From assembly GCA_009788055.1 (NCBI GenBank), contig WQSG01000009.1, positions 1 through 63,771 of the forward strand: a stretch of DNA of 63,771 nt, given 5' to 3'. The DNA comes from Defluviitaleaceae bacterium (GTDB taxonomy: Bacteria; Bacillota; Clostridia; Lachnospirales; WQUN01). Under the pieces are notes generated by a model that saw nothing but the letters and a program-made list of their open reading frames with translations, made no database searches and was not told the DNA's origin. Of this stretch, positions 24,070 to 32,956 are shown one piece after another. How positions within the stretch are numbered: position 1 is the first letter of the stretch; every line of letters starts with the position of its first letter. The position numbers were made by a program, and so were the translations under genes.

Positions 24070-25284
24070 TTACATACCCTGTACCGCGTCCATCATGCCA
24101 AACATGGGTTGCAAAACGCCAAATAGTATGGGAACTACAACTGCCGCCATTATCAAGATAAGTGCGGGTTCCATTGCGGTTAGCATGGATGTGATTGCTA
24201 CGTCGGCTTCGTCGTCGTAGTAGTCGGCAACTTGTGTAAGCATACCTTCCAGTTCGCCGGACTCTTCGCCGATTTTTGCAACACTGGATACAAGCTGAGG
24301 AAATTCGTTCATGCGGATAAGTGCTTCGGAAAGTTGTGAACCTTGTTTTACATCTGTTACTACTTTAAGCAATGCTTGTTTTAAGAAGGTATTGATAACC
24401 GTGCGGGCAGAAATTTCAAGGGCTTCGGGCATATTAACGCCCGCCGCAACCAAGGACGATAACGAGCGGGTAAAACGTGCCGCATATACTTTGTTTGTAA
24501 GTTTGCTTATCACAGGGACTCTGGTTTTGAACTTATCAAGATTGTATTTGCCGAACTCTGTTTTAAAGAACGTGGCTACCATAATCCCAACGGCTACAGC
24601 AATAGCAATTAGGATAAACGCGTTAGCCAGCATGAAATCGCTCACATTCATAAGCATTTGGGTAAATGCGGGCAACTCTGCGCCACCGTCTTCAAAAATT
24701 GTAACGAACTGTGGCACTACAACCGTCATCATAACAATCAACATACCAATCATTACGACTAAGATAATGGAGGGATAAATCATCGCGCCTTTAACACGTG
24801 CGTTAAGCTTTGCGGTACGGGTGAAAGACGCACCTGCGCGTTCAAGGCAAGCGTCCAGTGTTCCGCTGGCTTCGCCCGCATCCACCATGCTTTGGAACAG
24901 CACGGGAAATGCATCTATATGCGGGTTTACCGCTTCCGAAAAGCTACTGCCTTGTTTTATGGAAGAATTAACATCATCCAAGATAGTTTTAAGCTGTTTG
25001 TTTTCTGCTTCGCTTGCCAAAATTTCCAATGTTCTTACAATTGGTACACCAGAGCGCAACATGGCGGCTACCTGTGTACACAGGCGGGCGACCACTTTGA
25101 TAGGAAGCTTTGGCGTTCCGAACTGAACACTACCCATCCCGCCAGCTTTTTTAATAATCGTGGGATAGTAACCCTGCTGGTGTAGCATTACTGCTACGCC
25201 GCCTTCATCCGGGGCGGTGTGTTCGCCTTTGATTTCGTTGCCGCTTATATTTACCGCTACGTAGGAATAATTTGGCACAGGCAT
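24070..25284 (-). CDS. pilC: Type IV pilus inner-membrane platform protein PilC
   Basis: A 404-residue GspF/PilC-type protein with two copies of the T2SSF domain (about 68-191 and 271-393), each followed by hydrophobic helices; motifs include LLRSGVPI-like MLRSGVPIVRTL and IGEESGELEGML. It forms the membrane platform on which PilB and PilT act. It follows pilB by 18 bases. The N-terminal region is a little shorter than in proteobacterial PilC. Confidence 0.93.
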   Translation of the reverse strand: MPVPNYSYVAVNISGNEIKGEHTAPDEGGVAVMLHQQGYYPTIIKKAGGMGSVQFGTPKLPIKVVARLCTQVAAMLRSGVPIVRTLEILASEAENKQLKTILDDVNSSIKQGSSFSEAVNPHIDAFPVLFQSMVDAGEASGTLDACLERAGASFTRTAKLNARVKGAMIYPSIILVVMIGMLIVMMTVVVPQFVTIFEDGGAELPAFTQMLMNVSDFMLANAFILIAIAVAVGIMVATFFKTEFGKYNLDKFKTRVPVISKLTNKVYAARFTRSLSSLVAAGVNMPEALEISARTVINTFLKQALLKVVTDVKQGSQLSEALIRMNEFPQLVSSVAKIGEESGELEGMLTQVADYYDDEADVAITSMLTAMEPALILIMAAVVVPILFGVLQPMFGMMDAVQGM

Positions 25285-25302
25285 TCACCCCGACTTTCTT
25301 TA

Positions 25303-26991
25303 TTATAATCCGTGAACTATGTCAACCATTTCTTCAATCGTTGTAATTCCGTTTTTGAGAAGCGTCATTGCGGCGTTACGCAGGGATTGCATTCCGCCGT
25401 GTGTTTCGGCATAGTTGCGCATTTCGTCAACGGATTTTTTATCGTGAATCATGTTGCGGAATTTGTTATCAAACACGAGAATTTCATGCACGGCACGGCG
25501 ACCTTTGTAGCCTTTCAGGTCGCAACCCATGCAACCCGCGCCGCGTTTAAAGTTTATTTCTTTTGCTTCTTCGTTGGAAATGTGTGCAGATTCAAGTTCG
25601 TTTTGCGTGGGTTCGTAGTCAACTTTGCATTGCGGACAGATTACGCGCACAAGCCGCTGGGATATGATTCCCACAACGGAGGTTGCAACCATGTAATCAG
25701 GCACGCCCATGTCTACGAGACGCAAAATTGTTGAAACGGCATCGTTGGTGTGGATACTGGAAAGAACCAAGTGACCCGTGATAGCGGCACGAACTGCGAT
25801 TTCTACCGTTTCTTTGTCGCGGATTTCACCTACCAGAATAACGTCGGGGTCTTGGCGGAGGATTGCCCGCAAGCCTGTGGCAAAGTCCACGCCCGCCTTG
25901 GGGTTTACCTGCATTTGCGTAAGCCCTTCAAGGACATATTCTACAGGGTCTTCTATTGTAATAAGGTTGTCGCGAACATCATTTATATCGGCTAACATTG
26001 TGTAAAGGGTTGTGGATTTACCAGAGCCCGTGGGCCCCGCCACAAGGATAATACCATGTGGGGTTGTTAGCAAACTATCAAATTTTTCCAAGTTTTGCGG
26101 GGTGAAGCCAAGAACATCTTTTGGTTTGAAGAAGGAGCTTCTGTCCAGCAAACGAAGTACGGCTTTTTCACCGTGAACCGTTGATACGATGGAAACACGA
26201 AGGTCTACATCGCGACCTAGGATTTTTATTTGAATACGTCCGTCTTGGGGAACGCGCCGTTCCGCAATATTCAGGTCGGACATGATTTTTATTCTTGCAA
26301 TCATCGCGCTGTGCGTTGCAATAGGGGCGTTAAGTACTACGGAAAGAACGCCGTCTATGCGCATTCTAACGCGCACTTCCAACTCGCCCGGCTCTATGTG
26401 AATATCGGACGCGCCGGAGGTTACTGCTTGCTCCAGCAAAACGTTTACAAGCTGGATAATGGGACCGTCGCCAACGTTGCCGCTTTTGGAATCTATGACT
26501 TCTTTCATCACGGATTCCATGCCCTTGCCGCCAAATTCCGTAACAGCGGCTTGAACGTATACGTTACCGTAAACGCGTTCTATGCAGGATTCTATGCTGC
26601 GTTTGCTTGCAAGCATGGGGCGCACGTCCATGTGGGCTACGGTGCGAACCTGTTGCAATGCGCGGAAGTTTTTTGGGTCTTCCATAGCAACGTAGAGTAT
26701 GTTGTTTTCAATTTTAACGGGAACAAGCACGTTGCGCCGCGCCACTTCGATAGAAACAAGTTTGCTTACTTCCGGCGGCACTTGGATGGTGTATAAATCC
26801 ACGTACTGTACATTATGCTGGTTCTCCAACAAACGATACAAATTTTCTTGGGTAATGTATCCGCGCTCTACGGCAATGTCACCCACGCGTTTGTCTGTAT
26901 CTTTTCCAGCTTTAAGACACTCCTCAAGTTGGATTTTGTTGATATAGCCTGCGGCAACAAGCATATCACCAATTTGCATTTTTTTTGCCAT
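25303..26991 (-). CDS. pilB: Type IV pilus extension ATPase PilB
   Basis: A 562-residue GspE/PilB ATPase. The N-terminal MshEN-type domain (about 1-140) is of the kind that can bind c-di-GMP in some relatives. It is followed by the ATPase core with Walker A GPTGSGKST (319-327), the Asp box (ITIEDPVEY), Walker B (ILVGEIRDKET) and the His box (LSSIHTNDA). A four-cysteine zinc site follows (CPQC...CMGC). I chose the ATG at 26991 (MAKKMQIGDML); an ATG 36 bases upstream has no ribosome-binding site. First gene of the pilus operon, with a strong promoter. Confidence 0.94.
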   Translation of the reverse strand: MAKKMQIGDMLVAAGYINKIQLEECLKAGKDTDKRVGDIAVERGYITQENLYRLLENQHNVQYVDLYTIQVPPEVSKLVSIEVARRNVLVPVKIENNILYVAMEDPKNFRALQQVRTVAHMDVRPMLASKRSIESCIERVYGNVYVQAAVTEFGGKGMESVMKEVIDSKSGNVGDGPIIQLVNVLLEQAVTSGASDIHIEPGELEVRVRMRIDGVLSVVLNAPIATHSAMIARIKIMSDLNIAERRVPQDGRIQIKILGRDVDLRVSIVSTVHGEKAVLRLLDRSSFFKPKDVLGFTPQNLEKFDSLLTTPHGIILVAGPTGSGKSTTLYTMLADINDVRDNLITIEDPVEYVLEGLTQMQVNPKAGVDFATGLRAILRQDPDVILVGEIRDKETVEIAVRAAITGHLVLSSIHTNDAVSTILRLVDMGVPDYMVATSVVGIISQRLVRVICPQCKVDYEPTQNELESAHISNEEAKEINFKRGAGCMGCDLKGYKGRRAVHEILVFDNKFRNMIHDKKSVDEMRNYAETHGGMQSLRNAAMTLLKNGITTIEEMVDIVHGL

Positions 26992-27026
26992 ACTTGAGAA
27001 ACACCCCCACTGCAGAAGAAAATCCA

Positions 27027-27042
27027 TGACATTTATATGTCA
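27027..27042. promoter_or_regulatory. Palindrome in the pilB leader
   Basis: TGACAT-4-ATGTCA is a perfect 6-bp inverted repeat about 20 bases downstream of the -10 of the pilus operon. It is a possible repressor site or small RNA hairpin. The regulator is unknown. Confidence 0.4.
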
Positions 27043-27058
27043 AATTGATTACAAATTA

Positions 27059-27087
27059 ATTTTAGGGTTTTTCAGGGAATTTGTCAA
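27059..27087 (-). promoter_or_regulatory. Sigma-A promoter of the pilus operon
   Basis: TTGACA (27082-27087) and TAAAAT (27059-27064) are 17 bases apart on the minus strand, about 70 bases ahead of pilB. A TGACAT-TTAT-ATGTCA palindrome (27027-27042) lies between promoter and gene and may be an operator. Confidence 0.75.
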
Positions 27088-27183
27088 CACTTTTTTGTGA
27101 AACTTTGTGAAAATTACTAAAGAAAAACTGCAAAAGCGTGAGGAGGGTTGTGCAAAAGTTATACGTGTACACTTTTTATTCTA

Positions 27184-27699
27184 TTATACTTCTGCGCGTC
27201 TTATGATATAGACGCCGAAATCCGTTTCCACAAGCCCGCTTATTTCACCAATTGCAAGTTCGGCAGTGGCGTTTTCTATTTCGGTTAGCATAGAGCCGCC
27301 GCGTGCAAATACATATCCGTCGGGGTTTGTAAAATCGTTTGCGTACAGCGAAATTAAACGGTCGAAGTCTTCGCCCGCCCATGCGCGTTGCAGAACACTG
27401 TGCGCGGCTTCAAAAGTTTCCTCGCGGGTTTCAAAGTCGCCGAAACCGAACAGGATAATTTGCGCACGGTATAAATCCGTGGGGGGAGCAGGGGTATCGT
27501 CGGTTTCGGGTTGGTTTGTTATTACGCTTGCGGTTCCTATTCCGTTTTCGGAAACTTGGTTGGCGGGTCTGTTGTGCAATCCTTCGCCAAAAACAAACGC
27601 CGCCGCAAATATTGCCGCCAGCACCACCGCCCCGATTATCCAAGTCATTTTTTTCTGCCTGTTTAATCTTTCGTGTCTTTCTTGTTGTCTCTTTTTCAT
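27184..27699 (-). CDS. Membrane-anchored PpiC-type (parvulin-like) protein
   Basis: A 171-residue protein with a Lys/Arg/Gln-rich start, one transmembrane helix (about 18-40), a polar linker and a short C-terminal domain. The domain contains LYANDFTNPDGYVFARGGSM and FGVYIIRRAEV, like the second half of a parvulin PPIase domain. The domain is reduced, so catalytic activity is uncertain. The start at ATG 27699 follows AGGAGG and lies 10 bases after the sigma factor gene, so the two are co-transcribed. Confidence 0.65.
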   Translation of the reverse strand: MKKRQQERHERLNRQKKMTWIIGAVVLAAIFAAAFVFGEGLHNRPANQVSENGIGTASVITNQPETDDTPAPPTDLYRAQIILFGFGDFETREETFEAAHSVLQRAWAGEDFDRLISLYANDFTNPDGYVFARGGSMLTEIENATAELAIGEISGLVETDFGVYIIRRAEV

Positions 27700-27709
27700 T
27701 TTTATCCTC

Positions 27710-28486
27710 CTATGAGTTGAACAGTAAAAACCTGTATTTTCCAAGCTTAGTTTGCAGTTTGCGCAGTGCCCTTGTGTGAAGCTGTGACACGCGTGACGCG
27801 GATATTTGCATGACTTCGGCTATCTCCCGCACGTTTAAAAATTCGTAGTAGTAAAGAGTGATAAGCAACCGTTCGCGTTCGTCCAAGTTTTCTAATGCGT
27901 CTGCCAAAAGTTGCATGGTTTCTTTTTGCTCCAAGCTTGCTTCGGGCAAAGTCTCGCTGTCGTTTGGGGATGACACAAGCGCGGTTTCGCCGTTTGCGTC
28001 CAAATAATCGTCCCACGAAATTAACGAAATCACCGAGGATTTGCTTATAAGTTCCTGCGCTTGGGCAACGGTTATTGATAACGCTTGCGCTATTTCTGCA
28101 ACGGTTGGCTCACGCCCCAGTTCTTCTTCCAGCTTGTTGCAGACGTCTATCATTTCATTATTATGGCGGCGTTGCGTACGGGGTACCCAATCCAGTGTAC
28201 GAATCTGGTCCAGTATTTCACCTCTTATACGCAGTGCCGCGTAAGTTTCAAACTTCGCGCCCATACCATGCTCAAACTTATCAATTGCATCTATGAGACC
28301 GAAAACGCCGTAACCAATTAAATCGTCCATATCCACATGGGAATATGTATGCGCAAACAAACGCCCCGCTACATATTTAACCAAGGGGGCGTAATGGATG
28401 ATAAGTGCCTCCTTTAATGCGTGGCAATTACTGTTTTTGTAGTCAATCCAAAGCTTGTTTATACTGCTGATGTTGGTCTCGTCCAT
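27710..28486 (-). CDS. fliA: RNA polymerase sigma factor of the FliA/WhiG (sigma-28/sigma-D) family
   Basis: A 258-residue sigma-70 family factor with region 2 (HVDMDDLIGYGVFGLIDAIDKF, then FETYAALRIRGEILDQIR), region 3 (WVPRTQRR...LGREPTVAEIAQAL) and region 4 (ENLDERERLLITLYYYEFL, ISASRVSQLHTRAL). The WVPR and RGEILD motifs are typical of FliA/SigD. It would direct motility and chemotaxis promoters, and a matching site is seen at 47808-47835. The start at ATG 28486 follows GGGTGAT; the frame upstream crosses its promoter. Confidence 0.88.
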   Translation of the reverse strand: MDETNISSINKLWIDYKNSNCHALKEALIIHYAPLVKYVAGRLFAHTYSHVDMDDLIGYGVFGLIDAIDKFEHGMGAKFETYAALRIRGEILDQIRTLDWVPRTQRRHNNEMIDVCNKLEEELGREPTVAEIAQALSITVAQAQELISKSSVISLISWDDYLDANGETALVSSPNDSETLPEASLEQKETMQLLADALENLDERERLLITLYYYEFLNVREIAEVMQISASRVSQLHTRALRKLQTKLGKYRFLLFNS

Positions 28487-28502
28487 AGATATCACCCGCG
28501 CT

Positions 28503-28513
28503 ATTATACCACA
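28503..28513 (-). promoter_or_regulatory. Extended -10 promoter of the sigma factor gene
   Basis: TGTGGTATAAT on the minus strand, 17 bases ahead of the ATG. The -35 is weak. The same extended form (TGGTATAAT) precedes the genes at 29652, 31171 and 36238. Confidence 0.5.
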
Positions 28514-28537
28514 CAACAGTAAGATTTACCCCCTAAA

Positions 28538-29494
28538 TTATGATTTTATAAACTTGTCGTATTCTTCTTGTTCTTCTAAGATTCCCGTCATGCGCGTTGT
28601 AATTGCCGCCGGGATGAAATTTCGTTTCTTGCTGTAAAATTGCGAAACCGTTTTTAGAAACGGCCACGGAAAAAGAAGCATTGCATGAATTATTTTTTCC
28701 GCATCGGCAGGCAGCGGCGAAGTCTTGTTGTAGATTTCCAGAAGAGTTTTTATCGGCATTTCGCGCCCGCTTTTTCTGGCATAGCGGCGAAGTAGTGAGG
28801 CGAGGTCTGTAAGCTGAAGGTCTATTGTTGCGTCTTCAAAACGGGAGATGTAGCAATGTTCTTGCGTCAGCGTGAAGGTTTCTTCCTTTAACGCCGCGTG
28901 GCATATGTGATTGTTTGCAATCGCGTTTTCGTACATATTTTTGTAATCCGTTGCCGATAAAATTTCTGCGGCTTTTTCTGCGCGGGCGGTGAACGCGTCC
29001 GCGTTTTTTAACACAAGCACGTCGAAGTCTGAAAGACGCGGACGGCGGTTCACTTGCTTAACCGACGCGCCAAGCGTTGCAATTTGCTTTGCGAAAACGT
29101 CGCAAAGCGATGGCGCACGAGAAATTTCTGCCGAAAGATTTTTCAAATCACGCGCCGCTTTGTGAAAACCCGCAAGACTTTGCGTCAATGCTTTCACATC
29201 GTCCAAGCACGCCATATCGGGTTCGCGCCCGCGCACGTACCGCGTTGCAACAAAAATGTCGCGCCCCAGTGTTACAAACGGCGTTTTCTGTGTGCTTTCA
29301 ATTATTACATCTGCATATAAAAATCCAGCTTGCTCTATTTTTTTCAGCAAGTCAAAGCTTGCGATAATCTCACGCGGGGTGCTGTTCGATTTATGTATTT
29401 TTGCGGAATCAAACAAATATGCTCCGCGCTCTTTAACCGCCTTCGCACCGGAAAATCCGAAATATGACGGCAAAATTGTTGACAAATCGCCCAC
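28538..29494 (-). CDS. cotS: CotS-family spore coat protein
   Basis: About 318 residues with the degenerate aminoglycoside-phosphotransferase/kinase fold of CotS-type spore coat proteins: GAYLFDSAKIHKSNSTPREI near the start, LAGFHKAAR, HICHAALKEETFTLTQEHCY replacing the kinase catalytic loop, and IDLQLTDLASLLRRYARK. Catalytic residues look altered. These proteins assemble into the coat in the mother cell. The start is uncertain: GTG 29494 has GGAG upstream, and TTG 29524 is an alternative. A CATATAGTA box (sigma-E/K-like -10) lies about 50 bases upstream. Confidence 0.75.
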   Translation of the reverse strand: MGDLSTILPSYFGFSGAKAVKERGAYLFDSAKIHKSNSTPREIIASFDLLKKIEQAGFLYADVIIESTQKTPFVTLGRDIFVATRYVRGREPDMACLDDVKALTQSLAGFHKAARDLKNLSAEISRAPSLCDVFAKQIATLGASVKQVNRRPRLSDFDVLVLKNADAFTARAEKAAEILSATDYKNMYENAIANNHICHAALKEETFTLTQEHCYISRFEDATIDLQLTDLASLLRRYARKSGREMPIKTLLEIYNKTSPLPADAEKIIHAMLLFPWPFLKTVSQFYSKKRNFIPAAITTRMTGILEEQEEYDKFIKS

Positions 29495-29543
29495 AAATTC
29501 AACTCCATTCCAAAGCGTCCACAAAAATATTACGTTCGTTATT

Positions 29544-29552
29544 TACTATATG
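29544..29552 (-). promoter_or_regulatory. Sigma-E/sigma-K-like -10 box upstream of cotS
   Basis: CATATAGTA fits the CATA-N3-TA pattern of the mother-cell sigma factors. An AC dinucleotide lies 18 bases upstream, where sigma-K prefers about 16. Weak but consistent with a coat gene. Confidence 0.35.
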
Positions 29553-29651
29553 TACAAATTTTCCAAATTAGTAAAAAAATTATTCAAAAGCCGTCCCATT
29601 TCCATGTTTTGGTGGTATAATGTAAAAAGAATACTTGAAAGCGGTGGTCGT

Positions 29652-30035
29652 ATGAGCGGCAAAACCTACGATTTAAACAAACTTTCCACATTGGGCAAGT
29701 TCGATATTGGCGTTAGCACACGCTTTTTTTACAAGACGCAGGATTATTTTGATGCACTAACTCATTTTGTCGAACATTTTAATCGCGAACTTCGTAACTA
29801 TACCCCTGCCTTTGTAGTAAACAGCGATGATAACCGCAACGAATTTATTAAAGAGTGCTTTGAAATCCGCGCCGAATTTATGCGCCTTGGCATGGACGAC
29901 CTCCTTGAGGCCTTGACCACCCTTGAAAACGCCGCCATATCCAAACAAGAAAAAGCATTCTCTGACGGGCAAATAAAATTCCGCGCCACAATAAATATTT
30001 ACAAGGATGCCATAAATCAGTCGAGGTATCCGTAG
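29652..30035 (+). CDS. Unknown protein, all-helical
   Basis: 127 residues, predicted mostly helical, starting at ATG 29652 after AGCGGTGG and under a TGGTATAAT box (29613-29621). I do not recognise the family. The central part (IRAEFMRLGMDDLLEALTTLENAAISKQ) is reminiscent of Hpt-like four-helix bundles, but there is no histidine in the right place. It is divergent from cotS and ends at a palindromic repeat. Confidence 0.65.
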   Translation: MSGKTYDLNKLSTLGKFDIGVSTRFFYKTQDYFDALTHFVEHFNRELRNYTPAFVVNSDDNRNEFIKECFEIRAEFMRLGMDDLLEALTTLENAAISKQEKAFSDGQIKFRATINIYKDAINQSRYP

Positions 30036-30036
30036 A

Positions 30037-30241
30037 GAAAGACCTTGGGAGACCGTGGAAGACCGTGGGGCTCTGCCCCACACCCCGGAAACTTTTGAAA
30101 AAGTTTCATCAAAACTTTAACTTAAAACCGCGCATTCGCGCGGTTTTTGATTGCAACGTTGTATATCGCTAGTCCATGTCAAAGTTTGGGTCAAGCCTTT
30201 TCAAAGGCTTGCGGGGGTCGGGGCAGAGCCCCGAGAACTTA
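30037..30241. repeat. Palindromic intergenic repeat, copy 3
   Basis: Between convergent genes. The start carries a small duplication (AGACCGTGG twice), then GGGGCTCTGCCCC, AAACTTTTGAAAAAGTTT, a central CCGCGC/GCGCGG hairpin flanked by A and T runs, the tag TATCGCTAGTCC (minus orientation), an AAGCC/GGCTT hairpin, and closing GGGGCAGAGCCCC. Its end overlaps the stop codon of the DUF4438 gene. Confidence 0.88.
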
Positions 30242-31096
30242 TTGCAGATACATATTCGCTAAATTTGCGTTGCTGTCTGTGAAGGGTTCGATGAGGGGCT
30301 CTTTTGATGTGAGGAGGGTTGTGACGCCCGGGCCGTGGCCGGCTATGAAGCTGTTGCCGTGGACAATTATGCCGATGGTGCAAGCACCTTTGCGATAGGA
30401 ACGGCCGAAGCGGTTGTCTGCATCGGTGATGGCAACTATGTCGCCGAAGCGCAGGGTGGCGAGGTCGTATTTGGCTACGGTTTCGTCATCAAACATGGTT
30501 ATGTCGTAGTCGCCGCGGGCGGTGCTTACGTGGCCAAGGCCGCTTCCCATTATCTTTGCGGGTATTATTTTTGAAACGCCGACTTTGATGCGGTTGTTGC
30601 TTTCTTCTATGATGTTCAGTTTTTCCAGCAAAGACGGACTTACGTTGCGTGTTTTAATTTCGGGATAGTCGAGTAATTCCAGCCCTTGGCCTGTGGCTTT
30701 TATGCTTATCGTGTCGCCGATGTTTAGTTTTTCCAGCGTGTCTTGCGGAAAGTGGATAAGTAAGTGTTCGCAACCGCCGTGCTTTCCCGTTACAAAACCT
30801 GTTTCGCCTTTTGCGTCGCCGCTTCGTATGCGGGCTTCGTTCCCCACACAGGACAGGATTGTAAAGGCTTGGTTGTATTCTTCGTCCTTGTTCCGTGCCG
30901 TTACGCCCGGTTCAAGATGGTCTGCCGCCCAGCCTATGCACGGGTCGCCTATTTTTGCGTTGTAAGTGATTCCGCCCGTTCCGGTTAGCCACACAACATT
31001 GCCGTCCGATGTTATTCTGCCTGCCGCGCCGCCCTTTGGATGCCACACCGCGCCCGATACCGAAACGATAGGCAATTTGTCGCTGTTTGTTCTCAT
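30239..31096 (-). CDS. DUF4438-family protein
   Basis: A 285-residue protein with features of the DUF4438 family: GGITYNAKIGDPCIGWAADH, TGKHGGCEHLLIHF, MGSGLGHVSTARGDYDI, and KGACTIGIIVHGNSFIAGHGPGV. The family has solved structures but no settled function; conserved His, Asp and Cys suggest an enzyme. The start at ATG 31096 follows AGGAAGTGAT. It stands alone, with a palindromic repeat at its 3' end. Family call from memory of conserved motifs. Confidence 0.7.
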   Translation of the reverse strand: MRTNSDKLPIVSVSGAVWHPKGGAAGRITSDGNVVWLTGTGGITYNAKIGDPCIGWAADHLEPGVTARNKDEEYNQAFTILSCVGNEARIRSGDAKGETGFVTGKHGGCEHLLIHFPQDTLEKLNIGDTISIKATGQGLELLDYPEIKTRNVSPSLLEKLNIIEESNNRIKVGVSKIIPAKIMGSGLGHVSTARGDYDITMFDDETVAKYDLATLRFGDIVAITDADNRFGRSYRKGACTIGIIVHGNSFIAGHGPGVTTLLTSKEPLIEPFTDSNANLANMYLQ

Positions 31097-31125
31097 AAAT
31101 ATCACTTCCTTGTAGAATAGTTTAT

Positions 31126-31154
31126 GGTATAATATCTCACGGAACAATTCTTAG
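31126..31154 (+). promoter_or_regulatory. Promoter/leader module, copy 1
   Basis: GG-TATAAT-A, five variable bases, then CGGAACAATTCTTAG. The same module with identical spacing lies at 36197-36225. The -10 is TATAAT at 31128-31133; transcription would start near CGGAA. Confidence 0.6.
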
Positions 31155-31170
31155 TAAAGAGGTGCTTGTC

Positions 31171-31734
31171 ATGAAGGCTGAAGAAAAAATCATTGCAATG
31201 CTTGAAAAACAGGAAAGTATACTGGAAAAACACGGGACAATGCTGGAGAAGCATGGTGCTGCAATTGAAAATCTAACGGATGAAGTTGCGAAGTTGCACC
31301 GCAAACAGGACGAAATGAGCGACAGTATTGCCGTGCTTCAAGAGCGGCAGAACGATATGGCACATTGTATTGTATCTATTAATAATCGTCAGGATAGGAT
31401 GGCCGAAGATATTTCCGCGCTTCAAGAGGGGCAATCCAAAATGGTTAAAGATATTTCCGCGCTTCAAGAGGGGCAAGCCAAGATGGCTAAAGATATTGCT
31501 GTGCTTCAAGACGGGCAGAACCGATTGCACGAAAGCGTGGCGGTAATTGAAGTACAGCATGGAATGTCTCTGGGGGCGTTGCATGACGGATACAAAACCG
31601 TATACGATGACGTATCATACATGAAGCCGCTTGTAACACAGGTTTCGGAAGATATGTCTTTAGTAAAAGCCGTTGTGGGACGGCACTCACAAATATTTAA
31701 CACCTTCGGAACGGTACTTAAACAAGCACAGTAA
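31171..31734 (+). CDS. Coiled-coil protein with 14-residue tandem repeats
   Basis: 187 residues. An N-terminal segment with two EKHG repeats precedes a long coiled coil in which ISALQEGQ(S/A)KM(V/A)KD recurs with a 14-residue period. The matching 42-base units (about 31408-31491) are nearly identical at DNA level, so they are recent or kept alike by recombination. The C-terminus is a helical region without repeats. No known function. The start at ATG 31171 follows AGAGGTG. The style is like the protein at 22153-22455. Confidence 0.65.
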   Translation: MKAEEKIIAMLEKQESILEKHGTMLEKHGAAIENLTDEVAKLHRKQDEMSDSIAVLQERQNDMAHCIVSINNRQDRMAEDISALQEGQSKMVKDISALQEGQAKMAKDIAVLQDGQNRLHESVAVIEVQHGMSLGALHDGYKTVYDDVSYMKPLVTQVSEDMSLVKAVVGRHSQIFNTFGTVLKQAQ

Positions 31735-31758
31735 ATGCAGGTTCTATGGGAGGTCAAT

Positions 31759-32955
31759 ATGTTATTTACACAAGGAGAAATTGAAGTAAAACCAAGCGGG
31801 GTAGGCTATGACGAAAGCCGCATAGAGGTATTAAAAAATCACTTCCAAAGTTTAATTAACGCGGGGGAAATTCAGTGCGCAATGTACTGCATTGCGCGGC
31901 ACGGAAAGGTTTTTGCCCATGGAGCTGTTGGCAAAAAGAGTTTCCGTGCGGAAGACACAACGCCCGCCGCGCCAACGGACTTGCGCTGGTATGCATCCAT
32001 TACAAAAGTTATAACCGCCACGGCGATAATGAAGCTGGTGGAAGACGGCAAATTGCGTCTTAATTCCTCCGTTGGAGAATTTCTGCCGCAGTTGAACACG
32101 CCTCCGTTTAACGCGATTACTATTTTGCATTTACTTTCGCATACGTCGGGGCTTTATGCGGACGATGGCTGTTTTGAAAACAAGTATCAGACAAATTATT
32201 GGGGACTTATTAAAGATGCCGCGGCGCGTTACGAGAAAAAGGACGGCGAATTCGATTGGATTGCCGCCGCAATGAATGTTGTCGGTAGCGGCGTGCGCAC
32301 CAAGCTGGGCGAAGAGTGGGCATACTGCACTTTCGGGTATGTGTTGCTTGGCGCGGTTATTGAAAAAATCACGGGTGTTCACGCCCACGATTACATCATG
32401 GAAAATATCGCAAAACCGCTTAACATGGCGGATTCGTGCTTTGGTGACGATATGACACCGAGTTTGGCAAAACGGTGTGCCATAACATATGAGTCTTCGG
32501 AAAAAGAAGTGCAGGAAATAGTAGACGGCACACGCAAACTAAGCAAATGGGATTTGCTTAAAATCCCAAGCACGGGCGGCGGAATGAGCGGTACTGTCCG
32601 CGATTTGGTTAGCTTTGGCAATATGTTTTTGGGGTACGGCAACGAGCGCGTACTTGGGCGCAAAGGCAGGGAAGCAATGTTCAAAACGCGTTTTCATGAC
32701 CTGCCCAATTTTTGCTGGGGTGCGGGCGGCGCACCAAGAAGCTACTGCGCCGGTTTCGACCTGCGTTTAGACGTCCTTTCCCTTGCGTCAGAATCTGCAA
32801 TTTCCCACGAGGGCGCGGAAGGCGCGGCACTGTATATCGACCCCGACGAAGATATGGTAATCGCGTGGTTTGCCCCATTCGTGGACAGTGCAATCGGCTG
32901 GTTTCCCAATGCAATGTACAACACAACAAACGTAATTTTTTCAGGCTTGGAATAG
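31759..32955 (+). CDS. Serine hydrolase of the class C beta-lactamase / PBP4* family
   Basis: 398 residues with the beta-lactamase (Pfam Beta-lactamase) fold. The SxxK motif is S80-I-T-K83 (LRWYASITKVITATA), followed by ILHLLSHTSGLY and by YCTFGYVLLGAVIEKITG in the place of the YxN motif (here Y-C-T). No signal peptide is seen, so it is probably cytoplasmic: an esterase or peptidase rather than a resistance enzyme. The C-terminal HEGAEGAALYIDPDEDMVIAW corresponds to the third motif. The start at ATG 31759 follows GGGAGGTC. Confidence 0.85.
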   Translation: MLFTQGEIEVKPSGVGYDESRIEVLKNHFQSLINAGEIQCAMYCIARHGKVFAHGAVGKKSFRAEDTTPAAPTDLRWYASITKVITATAIMKLVEDGKLRLNSSVGEFLPQLNTPPFNAITILHLLSHTSGLYADDGCFENKYQTNYWGLIKDAAARYEKKDGEFDWIAAAMNVVGSGVRTKLGEEWAYCTFGYVLLGAVIEKITGVHAHDYIMENIAKPLNMADSCFGDDMTPSLAKRCAITYESSEKEVQEIVDGTRKLSKWDLLKIPSTGGGMSGTVRDLVSFGNMFLGYGNERVLGRKGREAMFKTRFHDLPNFCWGAGGAPRSYCAGFDLRLDVLSLASESAISHEGAEGAALYIDPDEDMVIAWFAPFVDSAIGWFPNAMYNTTNVIFSGLE

Positions 32956-32956
32956 C

